Source: Campylobacter showae
GTDB taxonomy: Bacteria > Campylobacterota > Campylobacteria > Campylobacterales > Campylobacteraceae
Length of the DNA stretch: 64,000 nt
Direction: 5' to 3'
Assembly: GCF_004803815.1 (NCBI RefSeq)
Contig: NZ_CP012544.1
Span: 992,001-1,056,000 of the forward strand
Made by a program: the position numbers and the translations under genes. Shown here piece by piece: positions 38,686 through 47,616 of the stretch (position 1 is its first letter; each line of letters begins with the position of its first letter). The notes beneath the pieces were generated by a model. It saw only the letters and a program-made list of their open reading frames with translations, made no database searches and was not told the origin of the DNA.

Positions 38686-39426
38686 ATGCAATCAACGCTA
38701 GGTTCGCGTCGTAGCTTTATCGCTGTGACGGGTGTTTTTATCGCGGCGACCGCGCTCAGGGCCGCTCCGAATACTTTTGAAAAAACCAAAGGTCCGCGCT
38801 ACGGCATGGTCATCGACCTCACGCGCTGCGTCGGCTGTCAGTCGTGCACGATGAACTGCGCTATGGAAAACAACGTCCAAGCAGGCGCCTTTAGGACTAT
38901 CGTTTCGGAGTACGAAGCTAGCGACAAAGACGGCAACCGCGCCGTTATCGCCTCGCTGCCGCGCCTTTGTAATCACTGCGAAAATCCAGCCTGTATCGAC
39001 GTTTGTCCGACGGGCGCGAGCTACCAAAGAAGCAACGGCATCGTCAAAGTAAATAGCGCCGAGTGCATCGGCTGCGCTCTATGCGCCGAGGCCTGTCCAT
39101 ATCACGCCAGATACCTAAGCATGCAGACCTACAAAGTCGATAAATGCACCTTCTGCGATCACAGACTGCGCGAGGGATTGCTACCTGCGTGCGTGGAGAC
39201 CTGCGTCGGCGGAAGCCGCATAATAGGCGATCTAAACGACGAAAACTCAAATATCAGAAAATTTTTAGCCGCTCACGAGACGATGGTACTAGATAGTCCG
39301 AAAAATACGCATCCGCAGGTTTTTTACTACGGCGTGAGTGAAATTTTGGCTAAGAACGATAAAGAACTGGCGGCTAAAAAAGGCTACAAACAAGCGATCA
39401 GCTGGAGCGAAGAGATCGCGCTGTAA
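38686..39426 (+). CDS. ttrB: Exported four-cluster Fe-S subunit, TtrB-like
   Basis: A 246-residue electron-transfer subunit. A Tat signal with GSRRSFIAV leads to export. Four Cys groups bind [4Fe-4S] clusters: CVGCQSCTMNC, CNHCENPACIDVC, CIGCALCAEAC and CTFC with a later CVETC. The pattern fits the DmsB/TtrB/NrfC group; its own Tat signal and exported partner favour tetrathionate reductase TtrB. AAGGAG lies before the ATG. The large subunit follows after ten bases; a membrane NrfD/TtrC gene is not adjacent. Confidence 0.75.
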   Translation: MQSTLGSRRSFIAVTGVFIAATALRAAPNTFEKTKGPRYGMVIDLTRCVGCQSCTMNCAMENNVQAGAFRTIVSEYEASDKDGNRAVIASLPRLCNHCENPACIDVCPTGASYQRSNGIVKVNSAECIGCALCAEACPYHARYLSMQTYKVDKCTFCDHRLREGLLPACVETCVGGSRIIGDLNDENSNIRKFLAAHETMVLDSPKNTHPQVFYYGVSEILAKNDKELAAKKGYKQAISWSEEIAL

Positions 39427-39436
39427 GGAGAAAATA

Positions 39437-42436
39437 ATGCAAAGACGAGAATTTCTAAAAAACGCGGCGATGATCTCGGCCGTGGGCGCGACCGCTGCGG
39501 TAGCGGACGACGCGGGAAAAATAAAAGACGACTATAAACCGCAAGGTAGCTCGCTTCAGCCTGAATTTAGCGTAAAAGACGGCAAAATTTCGATGAACGA
39601 CGGCCATAGCGTGGTATTTTCTATGTGTCACGGCTGCGTGGCAAAGTGCGGACTGCGGTTACACGTGGACGAAAAAGCAGGCCGCGTGCTAAGATGCACG
39701 GGCAACCCATACCATCCGCTATCAAACGTGCACTGGGCGAGCTTTGATACCTCGATAAACGACGCTTTGTTAGCGACCACGGCTAGCGGCGAGGACGATC
39801 GGCGCGCCACGGTATGCGCTAGAGGCGCGGCGTTACCGGAGATGATAGCTTCGCCTATTAGGATTTTATCTCCGCTAAAGCGAGTGGGCAAAAGAGGCGA
39901 GGGCAAGTGGAAAAAGATCAGCTTCGAGCAGCTCATCGAGGAGGTCGTCGAGGGCGGGGATCTTTTCGGCGAGGGGCACGTGGACGGGCTTAGGGCCATA
40001 CTCTCAGACGAGCTCATCGACGAGGCAAATCCGGAATACGGCACCAAGCGCAACCAGCTTTTGAGCTTTTATCTCTACGACGGGCGCTCGGATATCGTCG
40101 ATCGCTTTATCAAAAAATCTTTCGGCACTATAAATCACTACTCGCACGGCGGTATCTGCGGCGGCGGCTTTAGAGTCGGCGGCAAGATCGCGCACAACGC
40201 AAAGGGCTTTGCTCATACTAAGCCCGACTACGAAAACTCCAAATTTACCATCTACTGGGGCACCTCGCCCGCAAACGGCGGAAATCCGTTTCAAAAACAA
40301 GCCAAAATGGTCGCCCATGCAAGAAGTACAAACAATGACTTCAGCTATGCGGTAGTAGATCCTACTCTAACAAACGCCGTCAAATTTGCCGCCTCCGATA
40401 AAGGCCGCTGGATCGGCATCAAACCGGGCACCGACACTGCGCTTGCTATGGCGATGATACGCTGGATCATCGAAAATGAAAAGTACGCAGCAAACTACCT
40501 CATGCAGCCAAATTTAGAACAAGCAAAGCTAGCCGGCGAGATACACTGGTGCAACGCCACCCACCTAGTCATCACGCAAAAAGGCCACCTAGACTACGGT
40601 AAATTTGCGCTTGTTGGCGACGAGTGGCAGGTCTGTTCTCAAAGCGGCAAAATCCAAAGCTACAAGATAAACGAGCCGGCCAAGCTCTACTATAAAGGCA
40701 AAATTTTACTTAACGGCAAAAAAGTCGAGGTCAAAAGCTCGATGCAGCTGCTAAAAGAGTCCGCCTACAAACACAGCCTCAAAGAGTACTCTAAAATTTG
40801 CGGCGTGAGCGTGGAGGATATCCTCTGGCTGTGCGAAAATTTCACCAAAAACGGCAGGCAGGTCAGCACCAACGTCCACGGCGGCATGATGCACACGCAA
40901 GCGGCGATGAGCACGTACGCGATATTTTGCCTAAATACGCTAATGGGCACATACGGCTACAAGGGCGGCAACGTAAACGCAAGCGCGGGCACGCACGAGT
41001 TTTTAAAGGGTAGATACGATCTGGAGAGTTTCGAGGGCGCATACAAGCCAAACGGGCTAAATTTATCCCGCTCGGGCAAGTATTACGAAACGAGCTCGGA
41101 GTTTAAACGCAAAGTAGCAGCCGGGGGCAGCGGCTATCCTGCGCAGCAGCCGTGGTATCCTATCTCGATGCCGTTAGTAAACGAGACTCTCACCAGCCAC
41201 GCCGCGGGCTATCCGTACAAAGTAAAAGCGTTTATAAACTACATGACGAACGTCGTCTACGGGCAGGCGGGACTCGAGGTCGCGGTGCTTGACGCACTAA
41301 AAGATAGCAAAAATTTACCGCTTTTCATCGGTATCGACGCCTTTATGAACGAGACCAACGCCTACGCCGACTACATTGTACCGGACGGGGTAAATCTAGA
41401 AAACTGGGCGCTGCCAAACTCGCTTTGGGGTACGATAGCTAAAACCTCGGTCGTGCGCTACCCGGCCGTCGCCGCTAAACAAGACCGCGCCGCAGACGGC
41501 ACGCTAATCGACGTAGAGGCCTTTTATATCGCGGTGGCAAAGAGGCTCGGGCTAAAAGGATTTGGCAAGGGCGCCTTTAAGGACAAAGACGGAAAGCCGA
41601 TGGATCTGGATACTAAAGAGCAGTATTACGCCGCGGCGCTGGCAAATTTAGCCTTTGACGGAGAGGGCGTAAAGGATATCAGCAAAGAGGATCTAAAGCT
41701 AAGTAAAATTTCAAAAACCATGAAAAAGCTAGAGCCGTTTTTAAAAGACGAGGAAAAGCCAAAAGTCGCGCACGTGCTGGCAAAGGGCGGTAGGTTTGAC
41801 AGCTACGAGAGTGCGTACAAGGGCGATAAAACCACGGTAAAAGTCCCGGCTGCTACGCCTGCTGCGATCTACTACGAGCCGCTTGGCGGACACAGGCACT
41901 CTATCACGGGCGAGTATATGCCAGGCACGCCGACTCTAGCCCTTGCAGTCGCTAGCGACGGTACTCCGCTAGAAAAGTTTTTCCCAAAATCAGAGTGGAA
42001 ATACCTCGTAAGCTCGAGAAAATCAAACATCCAGCACTACTACACGATCGTTAGTCCAAAGCTACGCGCGATACATCCAAAAAATTTCGTAAGGATCGCC
42101 GAGGATATCGCGAGCGAGCAGGGCATCAAGACTGGCGACAAGGTCAAGATCACGACGCCGTACGGTTCGCAAACGGGCGAGGCCTTCGTAACAAACGGCG
42201 TTGCTAGCGGCGTCATCAGCCTCGAGCACGGTTTTGGACACGATGAGTTCGGCGCTAGAGTGCATTTTATCGACGGCAAACCGGCCTTTTGGCTAGAAAG
42301 CGCGGAAAAGGGCGTAAATCACAACAAACTAGGCCTACTAGATCCGAAGCGAAAGGGCAAATTTAGCCTAAACGACTGGTTAGTGGGCACCTGCGCTAGA
42401 CAGGCGCTACCTGCAAATATCCGTAAAATCGGCTAA
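39437..42436 (+). CDS. ttrA: Exported molybdopterin oxidoreductase, TtrA-like
   Basis: A 999-residue catalytic subunit of the DMSO reductase superfamily. A Tat signal begins MQRREFLKNAAM; the start is fixed by AAGGAG seven bases before. An Fe-S motif lies at Cys64, Cys67, Cys71 with the fourth Cys probably at 127, a wide spacing seen in TtrA-type enzymes. HYSHGGICGGGF supplies a Cys as the likely molybdenum ligand. The C-terminal domain (VRIAEDIASEQGIKTGDKVKI) is the MopB binding fold. Tetrathionate is the likely electron acceptor, but related enzymes use other sulfur or arsenic oxyanions. Confidence 0.75.
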   Translation: MQRREFLKNAAMISAVGATAAVADDAGKIKDDYKPQGSSLQPEFSVKDGKISMNDGHSVVFSMCHGCVAKCGLRLHVDEKAGRVLRCTGNPYHPLSNVHWASFDTSINDALLATTASGEDDRRATVCARGAALPEMIASPIRILSPLKRVGKRGEGKWKKISFEQLIEEVVEGGDLFGEGHVDGLRAILSDELIDEANPEYGTKRNQLLSFYLYDGRSDIVDRFIKKSFGTINHYSHGGICGGGFRVGGKIAHNAKGFAHTKPDYENSKFTIYWGTSPANGGNPFQKQAKMVAHARSTNNDFSYAVVDPTLTNAVKFAASDKGRWIGIKPGTDTALAMAMIRWIIENEKYAANYLMQPNLEQAKLAGEIHWCNATHLVITQKGHLDYGKFALVGDEWQVCSQSGKIQSYKINEPAKLYYKGKILLNGKKVEVKSSMQLLKESAYKHSLKEYSKICGVSVEDILWLCENFTKNGRQVSTNVHGGMMHTQAAMSTYAIFCLNTLMGTYGYKGGNVNASAGTHEFLKGRYDLESFEGAYKPNGLNLSRSGKYYETSSEFKRKVAAGGSGYPAQQPWYPISMPLVNETLTSHAAGYPYKVKAFINYMTNVVYGQAGLEVAVLDALKDSKNLPLFIGIDAFMNETNAYADYIVPDGVNLENWALPNSLWGTIAKTSVVRYPAVAAKQDRAADGTLIDVEAFYIAVAKRLGLKGFGKGAFKDKDGKPMDLDTKEQYYAAALANLAFDGEGVKDISKEDLKLSKISKTMKKLEPFLKDEEKPKVAHVLAKGGRFDSYESAYKGDKTTVKVPAATPAAIYYEPLGGHRHSITGEYMPGTPTLALAVASDGTPLEKFFPKSEWKYLVSSRKSNIQHYYTIVSPKLRAIHPKNFVRIAEDIASEQGIKTGDKVKITTPYGSQTGEAFVTNGVASGVISLEHGFGHDEFGARVHFIDGKPAFWLESAEKGVNHNKLGLLDPKRKGKFSLNDWLVGTCARQALPANIRKIG

Positions 42437-42480
42437 ATTTAACGCGGCGGCCCCGGCTTAGCTGGGTCGCCGTTAAATTT
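42435..42480. terminator. Bidirectional hairpin between ttrA and the DUF3137 gene
   Basis: AAATTTAAC pairs with GTTAAATTT on the outside, and a GC-rich inner stem (CCCCGGC with GCTGGG) continues it with a small bulge. It overlaps the end of ttrA and lies between convergent genes. Confidence 0.65.
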
Positions 42481-42495
42481 GAGGCAAATTTAAAT

Positions 42496-43434
42496 TTACC
42501 GATAAATATATAAGCTCAAATTTAGCTCGTCGATGACGCTAAGCATCTGCCTCACGTATCTTTGCTCGCGGCGAGCTTCGTTGATATCAGGCCTCTCAAA
42601 TAGTCGCCCCTCGAAAAAATTTCTCCTGCTAAAGCAAAAAAGGTAAAATTTGTTATCCATAAAGGCTACGCTGGTCGATTTTAGCGTGTTTTTGTAAGCT
42701 TTTAGTATATTTAGCTTGCCCATAAACGCAGGCGTTAGAAGGTATCTCGCCTCCACCTTATCCGTCGTAAAAACTCTAAAATTTTTATTAAATTTGACAT
42801 CGTCGAGCAGCTCTTTGTCACCTAAAAATTTAGTATTAAAATCCTTGCTAACGGCGACTGTTTTGTCGCGAAATTTCTTATTAAACTCGCAAACTAGCAC
42901 GCTGCCTTTAAAGTCCGAATACTTGTCAAACGCATACTTTAGCAGGACGAACGCGGCGACGTATTTGTTATTTATCCGCGGATATTCGCGCTCATGACTG
43001 ATCACCTCGCACAGGCTAAATTTGACGCCTTTATAGACGCCGCGCACGCTATCTTCGCTGTAAAACGTGCTGGGCCTATAAATCCCCGCCTCGTCAAATT
43101 CGCTCTGTGAGATACCGCTGTAGGCGCTATACGCAAAGCTCTCGTCGATCTCACCGATGAGCGCGCGGACGAAAACTTCTTTATAAAATTCGTTGTACTC
43201 GTCCTGTGCTTTGCCTATGTTTTTTAGCTTTGCGGGCACCCAAAATAGCAAGCCAAAAAACAGCACAAGCAAAACCAAAGCCGCCCCGCTGGCCAGATCA
43301 AAAACCTTAAGCGCCGCGAAAAATAGTGCAAAAACGCCGATGCAAAAGGCGATAAAACCGGGCGATCCCGCCACTGCAGCTCGGCACTCTTTTTGTTTGT
43401 TTTTGGTTAATATAAATGCTTGCGAAAAGGTCAT
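42496..43434 (-). CDS. DUF3137 family membrane protein
   Basis: A 312-residue protein with two adjacent transmembrane helices (about 25-70, GFIAFCIGVFALFFAALKVF and GAALVLLVLFFGLLFWVPA) and a soluble C-terminal domain of about 230 residues containing DESFAYSAYSGISQSEF and GVYKGVKFSLCEV, the pattern of DUF3137. No catalytic residues are known for the family. It stands alone, convergent with ttrA and divergent from nothing, with AAATTTGA-rich sequence upstream. Confidence 0.7.
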   Translation of the reverse strand: MTFSQAFILTKNKQKECRAAVAGSPGFIAFCIGVFALFFAALKVFDLASGAALVLLVLFFGLLFWVPAKLKNIGKAQDEYNEFYKEVFVRALIGEIDESFAYSAYSGISQSEFDEAGIYRPSTFYSEDSVRGVYKGVKFSLCEVISHEREYPRINNKYVAAFVLLKYAFDKYSDFKGSVLVCEFNKKFRDKTVAVSKDFNTKFLGDKELLDDVKFNKNFRVFTTDKVEARYLLTPAFMGKLNILKAYKNTLKSTSVAFMDNKFYLFCFSRRNFFEGRLFERPDINEARREQRYVRQMLSVIDELNLSLYIYR

Positions 43435-43673
43435 TTGCTCGCTTTTGATTAAATTTTACGTAAATTTTGACCGAGCACGGCTTAAAATAAAGTGAATCAG
43501 GCGAGTAAATTTGAGTGAGGATTTTTTAAATTTGAGGTTTTTGGAGTCAAATTTGACTCGGCGCAAATTTTGAAATTTGCCGCCATTTTTTGAGCGTAAA
43601 TTTGAGATCAAATTTGACAGAGCCCCAGAAGCGACTCGTCAAATTTGCAGGCCACACAGACAAAAGCTCAAAT
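43435..43673. other. Intergenic block dense in AAATTTGA words
   Basis: Seven or so copies of (T)CAAATTTGA-like words in about 240 bases, several as inverted pairs (GGCGCAAATTT with AAATTTGCCGCC). It lies downstream of ackA on the minus strand and upstream of the DUF3137 gene. No open frame or RNA gene is supported. Confidence 0.5.
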
Positions 43674-44873
43674 TTAGAGATTTTCTATCACCCGTTTTGT
43701 TTCTAGCGCGATTTCTAGCTCCTCGTTAGTAGGCACGACGAGAGTTTTTACCGCCGCGTCAGGGACGCTGAGATCTCGTATACCGCCGCTTGCGGCAAAA
43801 TTTAGCTCGTGATCGATCTTGATGCCCATGTGCGTTAGGTCGTTGCAGATTTTCTCGCGGCTATACGGAGCGTTTTCGCCGATACCGCCAGTAAAAACGA
43901 CTGCATCCACGCGACCCAAAACCGCGTAATACGCGCCGATATACTTTTTGATACGGTAGCAAAACATCTCAAAGGCTAGATGCGCGCGCTCGTCGCCTTC
44001 GTGCATTTTGGCGACCACTTCGCGCATATCGTTTGAGCCGCAGATGCCTAGTAGCCCACTTTTTTTGTTTAAAAACGCGTCTATGCCCTCAGCCGTGAGC
44101 TCGCCTAAATTTAAAAGATATGTAAGCACCGCGGGGTCCATATCGCCGCTTCTAGTGCCCATTATCAGGCCTTCTAGCGGGCTTAAGCCCATCGAGGTAT
44201 CGACGCTTTTGCCCCCTTGCACAGCACAGGCGGAGGCTCCGTTGCCTAGATGCAGCGAGACGGCGTTAAATTTCTCGTACGGCACGCCTAGATATTCGGC
44301 GGCTTTTTTGGTCACGTAGTGGTGCGAAGTACCGTGAAAGCCGTATCTGCGGATGTGTAGCCTTTTGCAAAGATCAAATGGTAGGGCGTAGCGGTAGGCG
44401 TACTCGGGGATAGTTTGATGAAATACGGTATCAAAAACGACGACGTGAGGTACCTTTTTGCCACTCTCATGCATCGCATTTTTTATACCGGCTAGGTGGC
44501 CCGGGTTGTGAAGGGGTGCCAGCACGGAGTTTTGCTCGATTTTGGCGATAACGTCGGGGGTAACTAGAGCCGAGTCGCTAAAGCTCTCGCCGCCGTGCAC
44601 GATGCGGTGCCCGATACCGTCTAGCTCGCTAAAATCATGCAGGATATTTGAGCTAACAAACAGCCGCCTCATCGCCTCAAGCCCCTCATGGTGATCTTTT
44701 AGCGGCGCGCGCTCCTCGTAAATTTTATCAGCGCCGACGTCTTTTAGCTTGGCATAGGAGCTTGCTTCGCCGATCTTTTCGACTAGGCCGCTAGCGATGA
44801 CGCGGTTATCGCCCATATCAAAAAGCTGAAATTTAACCGACGAGCTGCCCGAGTTTAAAACCAAAATTTTCAC
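43674..44873 (-). CDS. ackA: Acetate kinase
   Basis: Converts acetyl phosphate and ADP to acetate and ATP, 399 residues. ASKHA-fold phosphate motif [13 protein letters not shown] at the N-terminus; also [21 protein letters not shown] and [12 protein letters not shown], all acetate kinase signatures. The start is GTG and overlaps the pta stop by one base, so the two steps of the acetate pathway are cotranscribed. Confidence 0.96.
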   Translation of the reverse strand: MKILVLNSGSSSVKFQLFDMGDNRVIASGLVEKIGEASSYAKLKDVGADKIYEERAPLKDHHEGLEAMRRLFVSSNILHDFSELDGIGHRIVHGGESFSDSALVTPDVIAKIEQNSVLAPLHNPGHLAGIKNAMHESGKKVPHVVVFDTVFHQTIPEYAYRYALPFDLCKRLHIRRYGFHGTSHHYVTKKAAEYLGVPYEKFNAVSLHLGNGASACAVQGGKSVDTSMGLSPLEGLIMGTRSGDMDPAVLTYLLNLGELTAEGIDAFLNKKSGLLGICGSNDMREVVAKMHEGDERAHLAFEMFCYRIKKYIGAYYAVLGRVDAVVFTGGIGENAPYSREKICNDLTHMGIKIDHELNFAASGGIRDLSVPDAAVKTLVVPTNEELEIALETKRVIENL

Positions 44874-46258
44874 TATTTTTCTCCTTCATTTGCGGCTTGT
44901 ATCGCGCTGATTAGGACCGTATTTACGACGTCTCCCACGCCGCATCCGCGGCTTAGGTCGTTTACCGGTTTTTTTAGACCTTGCAAGATCGGTCCGACGG
45001 CGACGCAGTTTGCGCTTCTTTGCGCGATTTTATAGCCGATGTTGCCCGCGTTTAAATTTGGAAATACAAAAACGTTCGCGCGACCTGCTACGTCGCTGTT
45101 TGGTAGCTTTTTGCGCGCTACGGCTATATCTATGGCTGCGTCGTACTGCACGGGTGCTTCGATTTTTAGGGCAGGATCCAGCCCTCGCGCTATCTCGCCG
45201 GCACTCCTAACCAGATCGATATCAGCGCCGCTGCCGCTATCTCCGCTAGAGTAGCTTAGCATCGCTACTAGCGGTTCTAGTCCAAAAGCGCGTGCCGTAT
45301 TGGCCGATGCTAGCGCGATTTGCGCTAGTTGCCGGGCATCCGGGTTTGGATTTATAGCGCAGTCGGCGTAGATCAGGATCTCCTCGTCAAAGCACATTAT
45401 AAACGAGCTTGAAACTAGCGGGCTATCCGGGCGCGTTTTGATGATCTGAAGTGCGGGTCGGATAGTGTGCGCCGTAGTCGTGTTTGCACCGCTCACCATG
45501 GCATCTGCCAGCCCTTCTTGCACCAGCATCGTGGCAAAATACGTCCTATCTCGCACGAGCTCGCGGGCTTGCTCTAGGCTTACGCCCTTGCTTTTTCGAG
45601 CTTCAAAAAGCGCGGCGGTTAGGCGATCTGCATACTCGTTTTTTTCTAAATTTATAAATCGCGCACCGTTTAAATTTATGCCCAGTTTTTCCGCTTCAAA
45701 TTTGATCTCGTTTTCGTCGCTCAAAAGGATTAAATTTACCGCACCGCTTTTTAGTAAAATTTCGCTCGCTCTTAGTATCCGCTCGTCTTCGCTTTCTGGC
45801 AAAACGACGGTTTTTTTATCTTTTGCGGCGAGTTTAAATAGCGAATTTTCAAAGCGTAAAGGCGTGATGATATCTTGCTTTGCGTTTAAAATTTCATCTA
45901 AATTTCCGCTTACGATCAGCTTTGAGTTTCGTGTAAAAAAGCTCAAATTTTCACGGCAAAAAATGGGAATGTTTAAATTTCTAGCGATTTGTAAATTTAG
46001 CTCTATTTCGCCGATATTTGCGATGCTTTTTGCAGGCTTAACGAGTACGAAATCAGCGCTCCCAGCCAGGCGGTCAAATTCATTTATCGCGCTTTTAAAA
46101 AACTCGCGCTCGCTGCCATTTTCAAAGGCTTTTTTGGCATTTTCGAGCCCGTAAAAATCATTGACGGGGTCAAAAACGGCTACATTTTTAAATTTTGTTG
46201 ATATAATTTCGTAAATTTCTTGAAAATTCGCGCCAAGCGCAAGGATGGAATTAGCCAT
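44873..46258 (-). CDS. pta: Phosphate acetyltransferase
   Basis: Makes acetyl phosphate from acetyl-CoA, 461 residues. The catalytic PTA_PTB domain covers about 130-455, with [34 protein letters not shown] and [12 protein letters not shown]. The N-terminal 120 residues are a reduced DRTGG/BioD-like region, without the P-loop of the long E. coli form (over 700 residues), placing it in the short class. AAAAGGA precedes the ATG. It is divergent from flgH with a 62-base gap. Confidence 0.94.
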   Translation of the reverse strand: MANSILALGANFQEIYEIISTKFKNVAVFDPVNDFYGLENAKKAFENGSEREFFKSAINEFDRLAGSADFVLVKPAKSIANIGEIELNLQIARNLNIPIFCRENLSFFTRNSKLIVSGNLDEILNAKQDIITPLRFENSLFKLAAKDKKTVVLPESEDERILRASEILLKSGAVNLILLSDENEIKFEAEKLGINLNGARFINLEKNEYADRLTAALFEARKSKGVSLEQARELVRDRTYFATMLVQEGLADAMVSGANTTTAHTIRPALQIIKTRPDSPLVSSSFIMCFDEEILIYADCAINPNPDARQLAQIALASANTARAFGLEPLVAMLSYSSGDSGSGADIDLVRSAGEIARGLDPALKIEAPVQYDAAIDIAVARKKLPNSDVAGRANVFVFPNLNAGNIGYKIAQRSANCVAVGPILQGLKKPVNDLSRGCGVGDVVNTVLISAIQAANEGEK

Positions 46259-46320
46259 AATTTTCCTTTTGGAACTTGATTTGCTTATTTTATCGTAAAA
46301 TTTTCACTTTAAGGTAAAAC

Positions 46321-47022
46321 GTGAGAAAAAATATTTACTTTTGCGCCCTTGCAGCAGCGTTTTTGAGCGGGTGTTTACCTAGCGCCGACCCTCGCATAGA
46401 TATGAAGCCGCCCGTTTACGTCGAGCAGCTTCCCGCTAAACAGGTCAACAACCAGCCAAACGCGGGCAGCCTTTTTGGTCGCGGCGATAACCCGCTTTTT
46501 GCCGACCGCAAGGCGATGAACGTAAATGATATAGTAACCGTCGTCATCAGCGAGCGCGCCAACCAAAGCTCCAGCGGCAAGCACGATACGAGTAAAAACA
46601 GCACGATAAGCCTTGGCGGAGGGATATTTACCGCAGGCTCAGCACCGCTATCGACGCTAGCTACTCAGCTAAACAAGGCCGGCGACATCGGCTTTAGCGC
46701 GGGCAATAAAAACGAATTTACGGGAGCTGGATCTAGCGTGCGCGCAGAGGCCTTTACGACTACGATTTCAGCGCGCATCATCAAGGTGTTAGAAAACGGC
46801 AACTACTTTATCGAGGGTTCGCGCGAGCTGCTCATAAACGGCGAAAAACAGATCATGCAGCTTAGCGGCGTGATCCGTCCGTACGACATCTCAAACGCCA
46901 ACGAGATCGACTCGCGCTACATCGCCGACGCTAAGATCTTATATAAAACCGAAGGCGACGTGGATAGGGCGACGAGGAAGCCGTGGGGGACGAAGCTTAT
47001 GGAGGCGATCTGGCCTTTTTAG
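46321..47022 (+). CDS. flgH: Flagellar L-ring lipoprotein FlgH
   Basis: Outer-membrane ring subunit of the flagellar basal body, 233 residues. A lipoprotein signal with lipobox FLSGC is followed by the conserved SLFGRGDNPLFADRKAMNVNDIVTVVISE and, late, GVIRPYDISNANEIDSRYIADAKI. The start is GTG with AAGG upstream. Other flagellar genes are absent apart from flgA far away, as is usual for the scattered flagellar genes of this genus. Confidence 0.95.
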   Translation: MRKNIYFCALAAAFLSGCLPSADPRIDMKPPVYVEQLPAKQVNNQPNAGSLFGRGDNPLFADRKAMNVNDIVTVVISERANQSSSGKHDTSKNSTISLGGGIFTAGSAPLSTLATQLNKAGDIGFSAGNKNEFTGAGSSVRAEAFTTTISARIIKVLENGNYFIEGSRELLINGEKQIMQLSGVIRPYDISNANEIDSRYIADAKILYKTEGDVDRATRKPWGTKLMEAIWPF

Positions 47023-47286
47023 TCTCTTTTGCTTTTTGGCGGCTTGTCTTTTTGTCCTATACGTCGTTGCTTTTAAATTTGACTCGGTCATTACCGACAA
47101 GGTAACTCCCGTCGCCAAATTTAAAAGCGCCTCGTCTAGAACAAAAATGCTGCACCTTATCGTTTTACGCTCAAATTTACAAATTTTACCCGCCGAGACC
47201 CGCACCCTGAAAATATAAATTTAAACACACGACGCGATAGCGTCAAATTTAACCTGTACGCAGTGCAGCAACATATCACGTGCAGT

Positions 47287-47352
47287 GGGGATGGTGGGGG
47301 TTTGGGGGCGGAAGTGGCGACGCTTCGTAAGTAGAAACCCCTTCCGCCACCC
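47287..47352 (+). repeat. G-rich element with two crossing stems
   Basis: Three G runs of four or five bases open the element. GGCGGAAG (47307-47314) matches CTTCCGCC (47341-47348) perfectly, and GGGGTTT (47297-47303) matches AAACCCC (47335-47341). The two pairings cross, so they either exclude each other or form an H-type pseudoknot. An A-rich tract (AAGAAAAAGAAAAAG) follows. I see no other copy in the window. Confidence 0.45.
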
Positions 47353-47580
47353 AAGAAAAAGAAAAAGCTTAAATTTTAGAAAACTAAAGAACGTGTATCA
47401 TTAAATTTGAAAACCAAATTTAGCATCTTAAAGGTGCAGGTCTCGGTGTGTCAAATTTAAAAACATATCCAAATTTGAATCCTTCTAAATTTCGCTGGCA
47501 AATTTACTCAAATTTAAGCCTTTTCAAAGCACGGCCCAAATTCTAAGCCCGATTTTACGCGTTTTTAAACCTTAAAGCTG

Positions 47581-47586
47581 TATAAT
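47581..47586 (+). promoter_or_regulatory. -10 box of the ilvBH-lpxD unit
   Basis: A perfect TATAAT, 30 bases before the ilvB ATG; no good -35 box. No attenuator with a run of branched-chain codons is visible in the short leader. Confidence 0.65.
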
Positions 47587-47616
47587 CGGGGTCAAATTTA
47601 TCAAAAGGCGATACAG

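Larger units (their letters stand above)
47023..47616. other. 594-base gap with a structured G-rich element and the ilvB promoter
   Basis: No convincing gene. A 60-codon frame from a TTG at 47036 has one hydrophobic stretch but no ribosome site, so I leave it uncalled. The middle holds the G-rich hairpin element described separately; the right part is AT-rich with many AAATTT words and ends in the -10 box of ilvB. Confidence 0.5.

Noticed and set aside
39338-39436. Longer N-terminus for the TtrA-like enzyme
   Set aside because: It would lie wholly inside the Fe-S subunit gene and push the Tat signal 33 residues inward; AAGGAG before the later ATG decides.
47036-47218. Open frame of 60 codons after flgH with one hydrophobic stretch
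   Set aside because: TTG start without a ribosome site, and a competing open frame overlaps it; composition alone explains it.
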